From: Paramoeba atlantica
Lineage: Eukaryota > Discosea
Length of the DNA stretch: 64,000 nucleotides
Assembly: GCA_977017575.1 (NCBI GenBank)
Contig: CDRNVI010000158.1
Span: 1 to 64,000 of the forward strand
Reading direction: 5' to 3'
A program made the translations under genes and the position numbers. Shown piece after piece: positions 11,428 to 22,700 of the stretch; position 1 is the stretch's first letter; every line of letters starts with the position of its first letter. The notes below the pieces were generated by a model. That model was not told where the DNA came from. It ran no database searches and saw nothing but the letters and a program-made list of their open reading frames with translations.

Positions 11428-13984
11428 ATGAGAAGAGAAATTGAAAGAGAGAGTCTCTTTTTCTTTTTACAATTGGTCTTTTATTTTTGTTTGTTTGGCG
11501 AATTGACCACTTGTCAAGTTCATCATGTCAGTTTTTTGACCCGGACTGGTTTTTCTTTTTTTGATCCCCCCTTTTTTCTTTTTGTTTTTTCTCTCTCTTT
11601 TTTATTAAACAAAGAAAAAAGAATCTGTTGTTGCTGTTTGTTTGGTTGGAGAACTTCGCTCTTTTGAATTAACAAGTTTTTCTTTCTTTCATTCTTTTCC
11701 CTTTCCAAAAATAGTTTTTTTCTCTCTCATCCCCTCTCCTTCTCTTCTCTCTTTGTTGGCTCTGATCTCGTCTTTTTCTCTTCTCTCTCTTCTTTTCTTC
11801 TTTAAAAGTTTATGGAATATTCGACAATCTATTAAAAGTATTGGCAATGTATTCGCAAAGAGTTGATGTCTTTTTTTCTTCCTTTTTAACTGAAGATTCT
11901 TTCAAGGTTTGAAGGAGGGAGAATAGAAAGAAGTGAGAAAAAAGAAGAGAAAGAGAGGGCGGAAAGGAAAAAAAGATTTAATTTTAAAATTAAATTCAAG
12001 AATTGTTCTCTTCTTTTTCTCTTATTCTCTTTTCTCAGGTGATTTTGATATCAGAACAATTAAAAATATTAAAAGAAAAACTTCAAAATGACAATATTCG
12101 AATTTCCACAGTTCGGATGCCTCTACAATACCCTTTTGAAACTTCTCCTTTTTATTTAGGTTTTATTTTATTTTATTTTATTTTATTTTATTTTATTTTA
12201 TTTTATTATATTTTAATTCTTTGTAGATTTTGTTTCCTTTTTTTTTTGATCTTTCTTCTCTTATCTTGTCTTCTTTGTTTCGAGAAATTTAATCTTTTAC
12301 TCATTTTAGCAAAAAATTCAACTGGAACAATTCCTATTTCAAAAACTGGTCAAAATGGAATTTATGCTTTATTTAACTTGACCAGTTCTTGTAATCAGGT
12401 TTTCTTTATTGATCAATCTCCTCTTTTTCTTTGTTTTTCTTCTCATGAAACTCTTCAGATGATTTTAGATCAAGAAGAGAAAGAAAATTTCAAATACAGC
12501 AGAAGTAATTTTTTTATTCTATTTTTTTTCTATTTCGCTCAAGTTTTTCTCCTTGGCACAAAAGATTAATCCATTCTTTTATTAAATAAAATTTTCTTTC
12601 TCTCTCTTTTCCATAGTTGTGAGGACAAGATCAGATGGGTTATGGTACGATACTCCCTGGATCTTACGCGATCTCACAAAAAGTTGGGCAAAGAAACAAA
12701 ACCAGAGAATGGTTCCTTCTCTTTCTTTTTCTCTTTTCTTTTCACAATTTTTCTTTTTGCTTTTTTCTTAAACTTTCTCTTCCAATTGAAATTTTAGATT
12801 GATACGGTGTGGGTTCCAAAAAATTATCAATACTTTGGGTTAAATGATCGTTTTATTATTGGATCGTTCGTTTTTTATCTTTTTCCTTTATTTTTGATCT
12901 CTTTTTGAATTGTTTTATGATTAAAGGAGAGATTCTGTCTTAAAGGCGAATGCTCGATTTGAAAATCGACCAGGAAAGAGGTTTTCTTCATTTTCAATTT
13001 TTTTTATTGTTCTTTTTGAATAATAATTCGTTTCGCAGACATTATCAAAATAGTGAAGCTTCTCTTGTGGCAGAGTTAAGCAAAAAGAAAATCCCTTTTC
13101 GACGGATTAGTGTTCTTCTTTCTCTTTTCCAACTTTTTGATTCCGCTCTCCTCATTTTTCTTTCTCTTTTTAGTGTGAATTTGGAAAGTGTCATGTGCCT
13201 TTTTGTGTCCTTCGTCTCTTCACTGGGGTTCCTTTCTCTCTTTTTTTTTCTCTTCTTTTCTTTCCGATTTTCTTATTTGATCAAACAGGCTGATGGACCA
13301 ATTGTCACTTTAGATGATGATAAAATTCCTATTTTCGATGTTTGTTTTTTCTTTTCATTAATTCCACCATTTTTTTTAAAAAAACATTCTTCTGATTTTA
13401 GGGAGGAAAATGCAAACCTTGTGTTAAAGAATGCCATTCTTTCAAACTAGAAAGAAATTGGAAAACAATATTTGTGCGAATGACAAATCCCCAGAATTTG
13501 TTGCCTTTTGAAAAGTATGAAGAAGAATATTCCAATCTTCAAAATAGTCAGCTTTCTGAATGTGTGCATTATTTGAACCAAGCATTGAAGTATGATTTTC
13601 ATCTATTTTTTAATCTCTTATCTCTAATCTCGAATTAGGGATATAAAATGGGAATCTGATGCACTATTATCTGATGTTTGTCTTCTTTCTGGGGCATCCA
13701 AACTTCCGAACAATTTTTTTTCTGACGACATTATTCGGTTTTTGTTCTTCTTTTGATAAAAATAATAACTTTCATTTTTTGAATTTTCCTAATTTTTCAG
13801 TGGGGTGAAGACTTGGAAGAAGGATCGTTGTCAGCGATTTCCCCGTGCTTGTGGTCGCATAATCTCACATCGGAACTTTCGAACGGAGAATATTTCTCTC
13901 ACTTCTTCCTCACCCCCTTCGAAATTGGAAAAAATTCAAGGGAAACGCAGAAAACGAGGGCTCAAGGTTCAAAAAGTGGAGTGA
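11428..13984 (+). CDS. Glycosyltransferase-like secretory protein (DUF7796-like), multi-exon
   Basis: Start at the ATG at 11428: a basic head then a hydrophobic segment (SLFFFLQLVFYFCLFGELT), a signal or type II anchor. After an intron comes VVAVCLVGELRSF (from about 11617), then GIFDNLLKVLAMYSQRVDVFF (about 11812-11905), and exons with GQNGIYALFNLTSSC, VRTRSDGLWYDTPWILRDLT, NDRFIIGS, GGKCKPCVKECHSF and IKWESDALLSDVCLLSG. The last exon (from 13801) continues VKTWKKDRCQRFPRACGRI and ends at TGA 13982-13984 with a basic tail. About ten short introns are inferred. A VRxRSD motif followed by NDRF resembles an uncharacterised glycosyltransferase-like group in plants and protists; the assignment is from memory. 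No biochemical role is claimed beyond probable sugar transfer in the secretory pathway. A decayed, truncated copy lies at 7296. Confidence 0.65.
12161..12215. repeat. (TTTTA)n pentanucleotide microsatellite in an intron
   Basis: About ten tandem TTTTA units lie inside an intron of the glycosyltransferase-like gene, between the exon encoding MPLQYPFETSP and the next exon. Confidence 0.9.
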
Positions 13985-14249
13985 GGAACTCCATCATTTT
14001 GAATTCTTTTCCTTTGGAAAGGAGGTCAATTTCTTGGAAATAATCAGCCTCCAATTAAAAAATTGTTTCTTTGTGAACTTAATGGTGTCGTTTAGACTGG
14101 GACACCAAATAATATTTACGGATTCCGTAAAACCAACTTTTTCTTTTTTTTGTTTTTCTTTTGTTTGGCGAACGGGTTGTGTTGGTGAGATAAAAGAGCG
14201 GGTGCAAAGAAGAAGAAGAAGAGAGGAAAGAAAGGAGAGAGAGAGAGAG

Positions 14250-15605
14250 ATGGGAAAACATGATTTCTTGACCCCTAAAGCAATTGCTAATCGAATTAAA
14301 TCGAAAGGGCTTCAAAAGTTGAGGTGGTATTGCCAGATGTGCCAGAAGCAGTGTCGAGATGAGAACGGGTTCAAGTGCCATTGTATGTCAGAGAGTCATC
14401 AAAGACAAATGCAAATCGTCAGTCAGAACCCAAACAAGTTTTTGAGTGGATTTTCTGAATCTTTCAAGACAGACTTTTTGGATGTTCTTTGGAGACGGCA
14501 CGGATCGAAACGTGTGAGGGCAACAAAGGTTTGGACTGAGTATATCGCTGATCGTGATCATATCCACATGAACTCCACTGTTTGGGTCACTTTAACGAAC
14601 TTTGTAAAGTTCCTTGGTCGTGAAGGTATCTGTAAAGTGGATCAAGACGAAGAAGGAAAGTGGTACATGGCTTATCTTTATCGAGACCCCGAAGTTCTCA
14701 AAAGGCAAGAAGCCCTTGCGAAAAAGGAGAAAATGAACCTCGATGACGAAGAGAGACAAATGAGATTGATTCGAAAACAACAAGCAAAGGTTGGAGACTT
14801 AAAAGAAGAAGGCAATAGCGATGATACTGATGATTCGATTGACGAAGAGAAAACCAAACTCGATTTCGAACAAAAACCTCAGGTGAAACTATCGATTGGA
14901 AGTGGCTCTAAACGACCACTTCACTCTCGTTCTTCTTCATTCCACCAACAACGATCGAAAAATGTATTTCTCAAAGATGAAGAAGAGGAAGGAAAAGAAG
15001 AAAAGGGAGAGAAGAAACAGATGAGGAACGCAGAAGAGGAAGAAGAAACATCCTCCTCTTTTGGTAGCAGGAAAAGAAAAGGTGAGAGAGAAGGATCCTC
15101 CAATTATCAGTTCGATCAAAACCCCCAAAAAAAGAGTCGAAAAATGAGTGCGGTTGAAGAGATTGTGTACCACAACGAGAAAAAGAAACAAGCCCAAATC
15201 CTTCGAGAACAACAACAGAAAGAAAAAGAATATGAATCGAATCGTTTTGATTATTGGCTTACCCCTGGTATTATCGTAAAAATAATGCACAAATCGCTTG
15301 GAGATGGATCATATTATAAAAAGAAAGCTGAGGTTGTTGATGTGGTTGAGAAGTATGGTGCCATTCTTCGTGTTCTCGACAATGGCCACAAAATTAAACT
15401 TGATCAAGATGACTTGGAAACCGTTTTGCCTTCTCTTCAAGGAAAGGTGATAGTTTTGAATGGAACTCATCGCCATCGAGTTGGAGTTCTTGTTAATGTT
15501 AATCTTGCTAAATTTTCGGCGACTGTTCGGTTGTCGAGTGGGTCACAAAAAGGAAAAGAGATTGAATTTGAATATGAGGATATTTCTAAACTTGTTGAAC
15601 AGTAA
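14250..15605 (+). CDS. KIN17: KIN17 DNA/RNA-binding protein
   Basis: Single exon, 451 residues. The start is the ATG at 14250 (MGKHDFLTPKAIANRIKSKG), which matches the conserved KIN17 N-terminus; the open frame before it is fortuitous. A C2H2-type zinc finger (CQMCQKQCRDENGFKCHC then SESHQRQM) occupies residues about 28-55, followed by the winged-helix region (FLDVLWRRHGSKRVRATKVW, then WVTLTNFVKFLGREG), a long charged low-complexity linker, and a C-terminal tandem KOW/SH3-like module (WLTPGIIVKIMHKSLGDG onward). KIN17 acts in the nucleus in DNA repair and replication and associates with the spliceosome. Length and domain order are normal for the family. Confidence 0.96.
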   Translation: MGKHDFLTPKAIANRIKSKGLQKLRWYCQMCQKQCRDENGFKCHCMSESHQRQMQIVSQNPNKFLSGFSESFKTDFLDVLWRRHGSKRVRATKVWTEYIADRDHIHMNSTVWVTLTNFVKFLGREGICKVDQDEEGKWYMAYLYRDPEVLKRQEALAKKEKMNLDDEERQMRLIRKQQAKVGDLKEEGNSDDTDDSIDEEKTKLDFEQKPQVKLSIGSGSKRPLHSRSSSFHQQRSKNVFLKDEEEEGKEEKGEKKQMRNAEEEEETSSSFGSRKRKGEREGSSNYQFDQNPQKKSRKMSAVEEIVYHNEKKKQAQILREQQQKEKEYESNRFDYWLTPGIIVKIMHKSLGDGSYYKKKAEVVDVVEKYGAILRVLDNGHKIKLDQDDLETVLPSLQGKVIVLNGTHRHRVGVLVNVNLAKFSATVRLSSGSQKGKEIEFEYEDISKLVEQ

Positions 15606-15787
15606 AAACAAAAGAAACCAAGAGACGAAAACAAAGGAAATCAAAGAATTTTTATCTAAAGGTTTTTCATTCATTTAAATAGAGAATTGAATAATAGAGA
15701 GAGAGGGTTTTGTTTTTTTCATAGAACAGGAAGATTGTGATTCTTTTCTTGTTTTGCTGGTTTTAATGAATGAGAAGCAAGCACATC

Positions 15788-16433
15788 CTAAATCACCATT
15801 TTAGCCTTGAAAGAAGAGAGAGAGAGAGCAAGAGAAACAAGAAAGAGAGAAAAGAAAACCTCAATTGTCTCAGCAACATCATAATGGCGATATCGTCTTG
15901 CAGTTTCATTTGGTGTTTCATTGAAAATGTTTTGGAGAAATGGATCGGCACCACATCCAAGAAGAAGAACAGCAAGTTCCTTTTGACCTCCTTTTGCAAC
16001 TTTGTGGAGTGGGGTTTACAACAAAAGATCAAGTTTCTTTTTTCATCTTCTCTTTTTTTCTTTTTCAAGTTTCTTTTTCATCTTCTCTTTTTTACTTTTT
16101 CAAGTTTGAAAAAAGAAACCTCTTTGACGCCATCGACTACATTCAGTTCCGCACCATACTTAATCAACAGAGCTGAAATACCATTGTAGTTGTCAAAAAT
16201 ACTTTCATGCAAGACACTCTACAACAAAATTAAAATTCAGATGAGAAATTTGGAAGAGAGAGGAGAAGAGAGAAAGAAAGAGAGAAAGAAAGAAAAATAA
16301 CCCATCCCCTTTTTCCAGTTGAAGGTCTCTGGTTTGGATCAACGGTTCCTTCCTTCAAGAGAGTTTCGAGTCTGGCCAACTTATCATGGTTTTCAGGAAC
16401 AAAGGCACGATCTAAGGCGGAAAGTGTGTCCAT
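15788..16433 (-). CDS. Small ankyrin-repeat protein
   Basis: Start at the ATG at 16431-16433 (MDTLSALDRAFVPENHDKLA). The first exon reads through ARLETLLKEGTVDPNQRP, an ankyrin-like helix pair. The second exon (about 16215-16128) gives SVLHESIFDNYNGISALLIK, and the third (about 16030-15862) gives NPTPLHKVAKGGQKELAVLL with GADPF, a canonical ankyrin repeat, ending DVAETIE. A short last exon (AKMVI, stop at 15788-15790) is the simplest closure and is tentative. Three or so ankyrin repeats suggest a small protein-interaction module in the cytosol or nucleus; no partner can be inferred. Confidence 0.65.
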
Positions 16434-16799
16434 AAGGATAATGAGAGAAGAACAAAAGAAAAACAAAAACAAAATAAAACCAAACAGAGAAGAAAAAGAA
16501 AGGAAAAAGAAGAGCGAAAAAGAGGAGGGTGTTGTTCGCTCGTTGTTCTTTCACTGAAAAAAGTAACTGTGAAATTAAGTTGTGTCTTTCTCACTCAAAT
16601 TTTACTTCGTTTGATTCGAACTTGATTCAACATTTTCGTTGTTTTTTGGACACGTTTTCTCTTTTGTGAAGGAAAAATGGGCTTGAAAAAATGAGAAAAA
16701 TTTCAGTTTCTGAGATTGATAAATTTAAAATATGATACATTTTATTTCTTACAAATTTCCCAAAAAAAAAAAATACTAATTCAAACACAGAAAAAGAAA
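16434..16799. other. Gap between the ankyrin gene start and the ROCO gene stop
   Basis: 366 bp. It holds the 5' flank of the ankyrin gene (right-hand upstream) and the 3' flank of the ROCO gene. T-rich; no gene or RNA recognised. Confidence 0.4.
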
Positions 16800-19700
16800 T
16801 TATTCCTCCGCAACCCCAGCTTTCTCCTTTTCTTTTTCTTTCCCTTTCTTCTCTTTTTTCTTTTTTTCTTTCTTCTTTTCTTTCTTTCCCTTCTCGTCCT
16901 CTCTTGCAAGAGAATAAAGTCCTTCAGTCACAGTCTGAGAGCTTCCAAACCCTCCTCCCCCTTTTCTCTTCTCTTTCTCAACTTCATCCCCTCCGAGTAT
17001 TAGAGATGCTGGCCTCTCTTTCTTCTTTCTCCTCTTCTCCTCTCTACTTGATGACCTTTTCCTAGTCTCTCTCCCTTTCTTCTTCTCACTACTCCCTCTT
17101 CTTTCACACACATCTCCTTTCCCTTTCTTTCTCTCTCCACTATCTTTTCTCTCTCCATCTTCTCTCCTTTTTTTCTCATAACGTTTCGCAAGACCAGTCT
17201 CCAAAGTCTTCCAATCAACCTCTTCTTTCGAACTGTCTCTTTCTCCCACTTCTTCTCCTTCTCTCTCTTCTCGCCCTTCTCTCTCTTCTCTTTCTCTCTC
17301 CTTTCCAATCAGACCTGCCAGACCTGCAGAACTGATCCTCGTCCCACTCCTTCTCTTACTCTTATCTCTCTTTCCTCTCTTCTCTCCTTTCTCTTCTTTG
17401 TTGAGGGTGAGAGTTGGAGAATCTTTTGACTCTCTACTTTTTCTTCTCCTCTCTGAACTTTTATTTCTCTCTAGAAGAACTGAACTTCCTCTTTTCTTCT
17501 TCTTTTTCTTTCCTTCCTTTTTAAGTTCTTCAGATGGTTGTTCTTGTAAAACTTGTTCTTTCTCTTTTTCTGGCTCTTGTTCTTGTTGATCTTTCTCTTC
17601 TTTTATTTCCTCTTCTTCTCTTCTTTCCATCTGTTTCTTTTCTATTTCATCTTTCTCTTTCCCGTTGTCTTCTTTTGTCATTTCTTTTTCCCCTTCTTCT
17701 ACCTCTTTTTTCTCTTTTACTTCCTCGTCTTGTACCTGCACCCCTTTCTCCTCTTCACTTTGTTCAGATTTCTCTTCCTTCTTCTCTTCTGTCTTCTCTT
17801 CCGCCTTCTCTTCCACCTTCTCTTCCCCCTTCTCTTCCACCTTCTCTCCCTTTCCCCCTTCTTGCTCTTTTTCCCTCTTCCCCACAAACAACCCAGGAGG
17901 AAACTTCTCTTTCGGAGAGACACCATTCCCCGGCCTCTCTCCCTGCCCAAAAGTTCTTCTTCTCCCTCCTCCAATTTTCACAGATCCAACTTTCTCAACA
18001 ACATTTCCACCACTCGCTCGACGAGACCCCACATTATACCCTCCAGTTGTTGATGTGTTATTCCCCCCCTGTTGTGATCCTCTTCTTGGTGTATGTTGTC
18101 CAGATTGTTGCGCCGCAATCTCAATCTCTCGAGTCTTCATCTCAAAGAACTCACTCTTGTGGCGGACAACTTCTCCCGGGATTGGTTGGGTATTGGGGGA
18201 TGATCTAAGCGGATGGTTTTGACTAGAAGAAGACATCTCCCCTTCTTGTTGGAGGGCTCCTTGAAAGTTTGACAAATCGCTGATCATGATCGTTTGGCGT
18301 CTTTTATTGCGCATCGCTCGTACTTCCTGAAAAAAATATTCATCAACAATCACAAATCAGAACAAAGAAAGAATAAAGAAATCAAAAGAAAAAGAAAAAG
18401 ATCAAAAGAAAAGCAAACCTCTAAACACTTCTCCCTCTCCCTTGCCTCCTTTGCAAGTTTTTCCTTCACTTCTGCCTCCCACCGTGACTTTAACTCCCCA
18501 AATCGGTCCTTTCCGATTGTCTCTGGCTTTCCTCCCACTCCAACAACAACCTATTTGCAAAAGAGTTAATAAAGAGAGAAAAGAGAAAGAAAGAGAGAAA
18601 AGAGAAATGGAAAAAAAAAAAAAAGAAAGAAAAGAAAAGAAAACCTGGTTCGCCATGACAGATCTCCTCTTAGCCAACATAGCAAGAGCCCTAACTCTCC
18701 CAGTAGAATTGAGAGAACCATCAGAAAATTCTTGGTCAGAAGGATAATATTCCTCTTCTGTTTGTTCTATTTCTCTTTGTGGGAGAGAGGAAGAGAGAGA
18801 GGAAGGAATGGAAGAAGAAGGGAGAGAGGAAGGAAGAGAAGAGGAGAAGCTAGCAGTGAGAGAGGTTGTTACTGGAGCGTTCACAAGCTCCATTTTCCTC
18901 TCTTTTCTCTTTTTCTTTCTCTCTTTCTCTTTCCTTTTTCCTTTCTCGAGTTCTTCTTTCTCTTCTTGCTGTCCTTCCTCTTCTATATTTTCCCCATTTT
19001 CTTCCTTTTCTTCCTTTTCTTCCTCTTCTTCCTTTTCTTCCTCTTCTTCTTCCTTTCCTTCTTTTCCTTCTGATCCTTCTACTCCTTCTTTGTCCAATTT
19101 CTCTTCTTTCTCTTCTTTCTCTTCTTTCTCTTCTTTCTCTTCTTGTTCTTTTTCTTTTCCCTCTTCTTTCTCTTCTTCCTCAACTTCATCTTCTCTCTCT
19201 TTTTGCTCTTTTTCTTCTTTTTTCTCTTCTTCTCTTCTTTTTTCTTCTTCTTCTTCTTCTCTTTCTTTTTGGAACTTTTGAAGAGAGACGATTGAAGAAG
19301 AGAATACAGAAAGAGAGAGAAGCTCTCTCTCGAGCTGTTTACCGATGTCTTCATTTTCTTCTTCTTCTTCTTCTCTCTCTTCTTCCTTTGCCTCTTCAAT
19401 ATCCACCATTTGAGTATCTTCTTCTTTCTCTCGTTCTTCCATAAGGATCTCTTCTTTCTCTTTCTCTTTCTCTTTCTCTACGACACCAAAACGAACTCCT
19501 CCCTCTCCTGTCTCTTCTTCTTGTTCACTCAATTTGCTCTTTGCTCTCAGGACTTGATCAGCAGACACAGTGACACTCCTCTTCTTTCTCTCTTCTATCT
19601 CATGTTCTCTTGCAATTCCTCTCTCGATACCCCCTTCACTTCGCTCAACTGGGAGACTTTTTCTATCACAATAAAGGATAAGTTTTAAAAAGAGAAGGAA

Positions 19701-22700
19701 AAAGAAGAAGGAAAGAGAGAAAGGAAAGAAACCTCTTTTCAATCTTCGAACTGACCACCCCAGCAACGCTTTTTCTCCGATCAATTCCGCTCCCTTTCTT
19801 TCCACCCTTCAGAGGTTGATTGATAAACGAAATAAGACACTTTGAAGAAGCTGTACTTGTAATTCTCCCACTAAAAAAAAAGGGGATGAACAAAAGAGGA
19901 GTTAAAAACATCGAAAAAAATAAAATAAAAACAAACCCCTTCCTTTTGCCCTCCATTTGCAAATCCAACCTACTATCCTCATCTTTACACATCTCATACT
20001 CAATCATCGCATGTCTCGTGCTCCACAATATCGCCAATCGCCGAGCATTCGCCTCCATCGTAGGTCTTTCATCTTGACTATCTTTCCAATTATCATGAAT
20101 AATAGAAGCATAGATTGGGTCACATGTTTTCGGGATCGCAGGTCTTTCTCCAGATTTGACCAGATCTTGAATTTCCCAAAAGAATAAATCATCAGAATAC
20201 GGTTTGGTACAAGTTAACATCTCCCATAAAATAATTGCAAAAGAGTAACAATCTGCCTTTTCTGTATAATGTTCGTCTCGAATAATTTCAGGGGCTAACC
20301 AAGTTGGATTATCAACAACTCTTTCTTTGAGGGTATCAGATAAGAGCAATTTTCGACTCAATCCAAAATCTGCTACTTTTGCAACGTAGCGAACTCTTCC
20401 AGAGACCGTTATCCCTCTCTTGAGAAGAATATTGGGGGATTTAAGATCGCGGTGAATCAATCGGTGCATATGAATGAAAGACATCCCATTCGCAACATCC
20501 ATGGCAAGAGAAACAGCAGAAGTTGAGTTCATTTTGGTTCCACTTGCACTCCGAGGGTTAAAAATAAAATCATACAATGTCCCAAGTGGCATATATTCCA
20601 AAACAATCGCAAAAGGCTCCATCACAACCCCTTTAAAATGGACAATGTTTGTATGTTGTAACGAACTAATCAACGCAGCCTCTCTCCTAAACTCTTCGAA
20701 AACATTAATCAAACTCTCCATTGCCTCCTTTTCATCATCTTCATCTCCACCAAGTTCGGCCTTCAAAGTTTGAGGAAGATTCAATTGCTTCATAGCCACC
20801 GCCTCTCCCCCAAACATCGCCTTGTGAACTGTTGCAAATGCCCCAATCCCAATCTCTTCAATAACATTCAAATCAGTAAATTTAATCTGACATCCTCTCA
20901 AAGAAGACATTGTCAAATCTGGAACAACCAAATGTGCAGAAACTTGTGAAGGTTCTTCTGCTGGTGCACCTCCTTTCCCAAGAGGACAAAGAAGGATCGA
21001 ATTTCCCGTCGCCACAGCAGTTTGACACTCACGAAGCGTGAAAAAATATGGTTCATAATAACTTGAAGGAGATTTTCGGTTCACTTCAATGCAATGAGCG
21101 CAAGGGACTTGAACTTTAATACTAATATGGTGTCCCTCTTCCTCCAATAATTCCATAACATTATCCCCAATTGCTAAAAGCGTCCCTCCCACGTCAATTC
21201 CACGGACATGCAAAACAATTTGATGTCTTTTCACATCCATTCCTAAAAAGACAATAGAAGAGCCTCGAATGAAGATGATCCCAGTTTGCCAGTATGCGAG
21301 GGGGTTTAATTCTTCTGATTCTGAATGATAAAAAAAAAGATTAAAAAAATTGGTTTTTCAGGATCTCACTGAGTATTTTTGAAATGAAAAGGAGAAGTAA
21401 TAAAATAAATAAAGAACCTAATAAACGACTCAGCACTCGCCCAAAAAATCCCATATACAAATACTCAAATTGATAAATTCTTCCAACTTCCATAATTACT
21501 TCTTGTTTGTCTGATCTAACGAGAGAACGAGGTCGAATTCGTTTTTTTTGTTGTTGAGAAGAAGAAGGAGAAGGAGAGGAAGAACCGATCTCCATTGAAT
21601 TTCCAAGAGATGAAGTAATTGGAGTCATTGGAGAGTTAGAAGCAGAAGAGGGACTATTAGAAGCAGAAGGAGAATTTCTGGAAGGAGAATTCAATTTTGA
21701 TAAATGATTTCCTTCCCCTTCTTCCTCCCAAGGTCGATCCCCAAAAGAACGGAGCAACCCTCCCACAGATTTCGGATATTTTTCATACAATCTCAAATCA
21801 CTCGCGTCATTAAACTTTAGATTCTTCATCGAAAGCGTCAACGTCATCTTCAACATCAAGGATTCCGGAGAATTAGGTAAAACATGGGGAATAAAATATC
21901 TATCATCATTACCAGAGGCTTTCCCCATTGGAATAATCAAATCACTCATCCTCAAAAAAGCGATCATACTCTCAAACAACGACTCAGGAAACTCACTCGA
22001 AACAAAAAAGTTCCTTAATTGAGTCGCAGTAAAAATCGCAGTATCAGTTTGGACAACAGTATCTAATATTTTCAGTGATCTCTTATCTTCTGTGACACGT
22101 GCGGGACGATCTTCCAAAACCCAATCTACCAAATGGCGAGAGAGGTCTGTCACCAACTTAGTAATAAAATCAAACTTAATAATCACATCATCAACTGCAC
22201 TCGGATATCGTCCTGTACAAACAAGAACTCCAATAGAAGAAAGAAATGTTTGAGCAGGAAGAATGTCATCTTCTTTGATACCAACTTGGGCTGCGATTCC
22301 AATGAATTTGTCTCGTGGGATCATCCAATCTTTTACATCTTCTGCTTCCTCTCTAAAAAAAGAAAAAAAAATGAGTGATCACTCGCTCAAAAAAAAACAA
22401 ACAACAATAGAAAAGAAAACCTTAAGAAGCGCACTTCTTCTTCGAAATGAAGAAAAGAAACTGGAACTTTCCTTGGCCACTCTGTTTGAACAGAAACAAT
22501 ACCTTCCACAATTGCATTTGATACATCATCTAATCCTTTTCCTGTTAGAATTTTTTTAGTAATTCGAAGATTAGAAAATGAAGAGATAATAGAAATTAAT
22601 TAAATTAAAAGAAAAAAATCCGAAACCAGTAAAACAATTCACTGGCAAAACCGCACAAACAACCTTTGCATCCCTCTCCAAACCACTCTGAGTAGTATTC

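Noticed and set aside
12161-12215. (TTTTA)n tract considered as a CRISPR-like or functional repeat
   Set aside because: Simple microsatellite without spacers, inside a eukaryotic intron.
16000-19450. Long plus-strand Ser/Phe/Leu-rich frames opposite the ROCO tail
   Set aside because: Antisense shadows of the Glu/Lys-coding tail; the - strand frame has islands of ordinary sequence and splice sites, the + strand has none.
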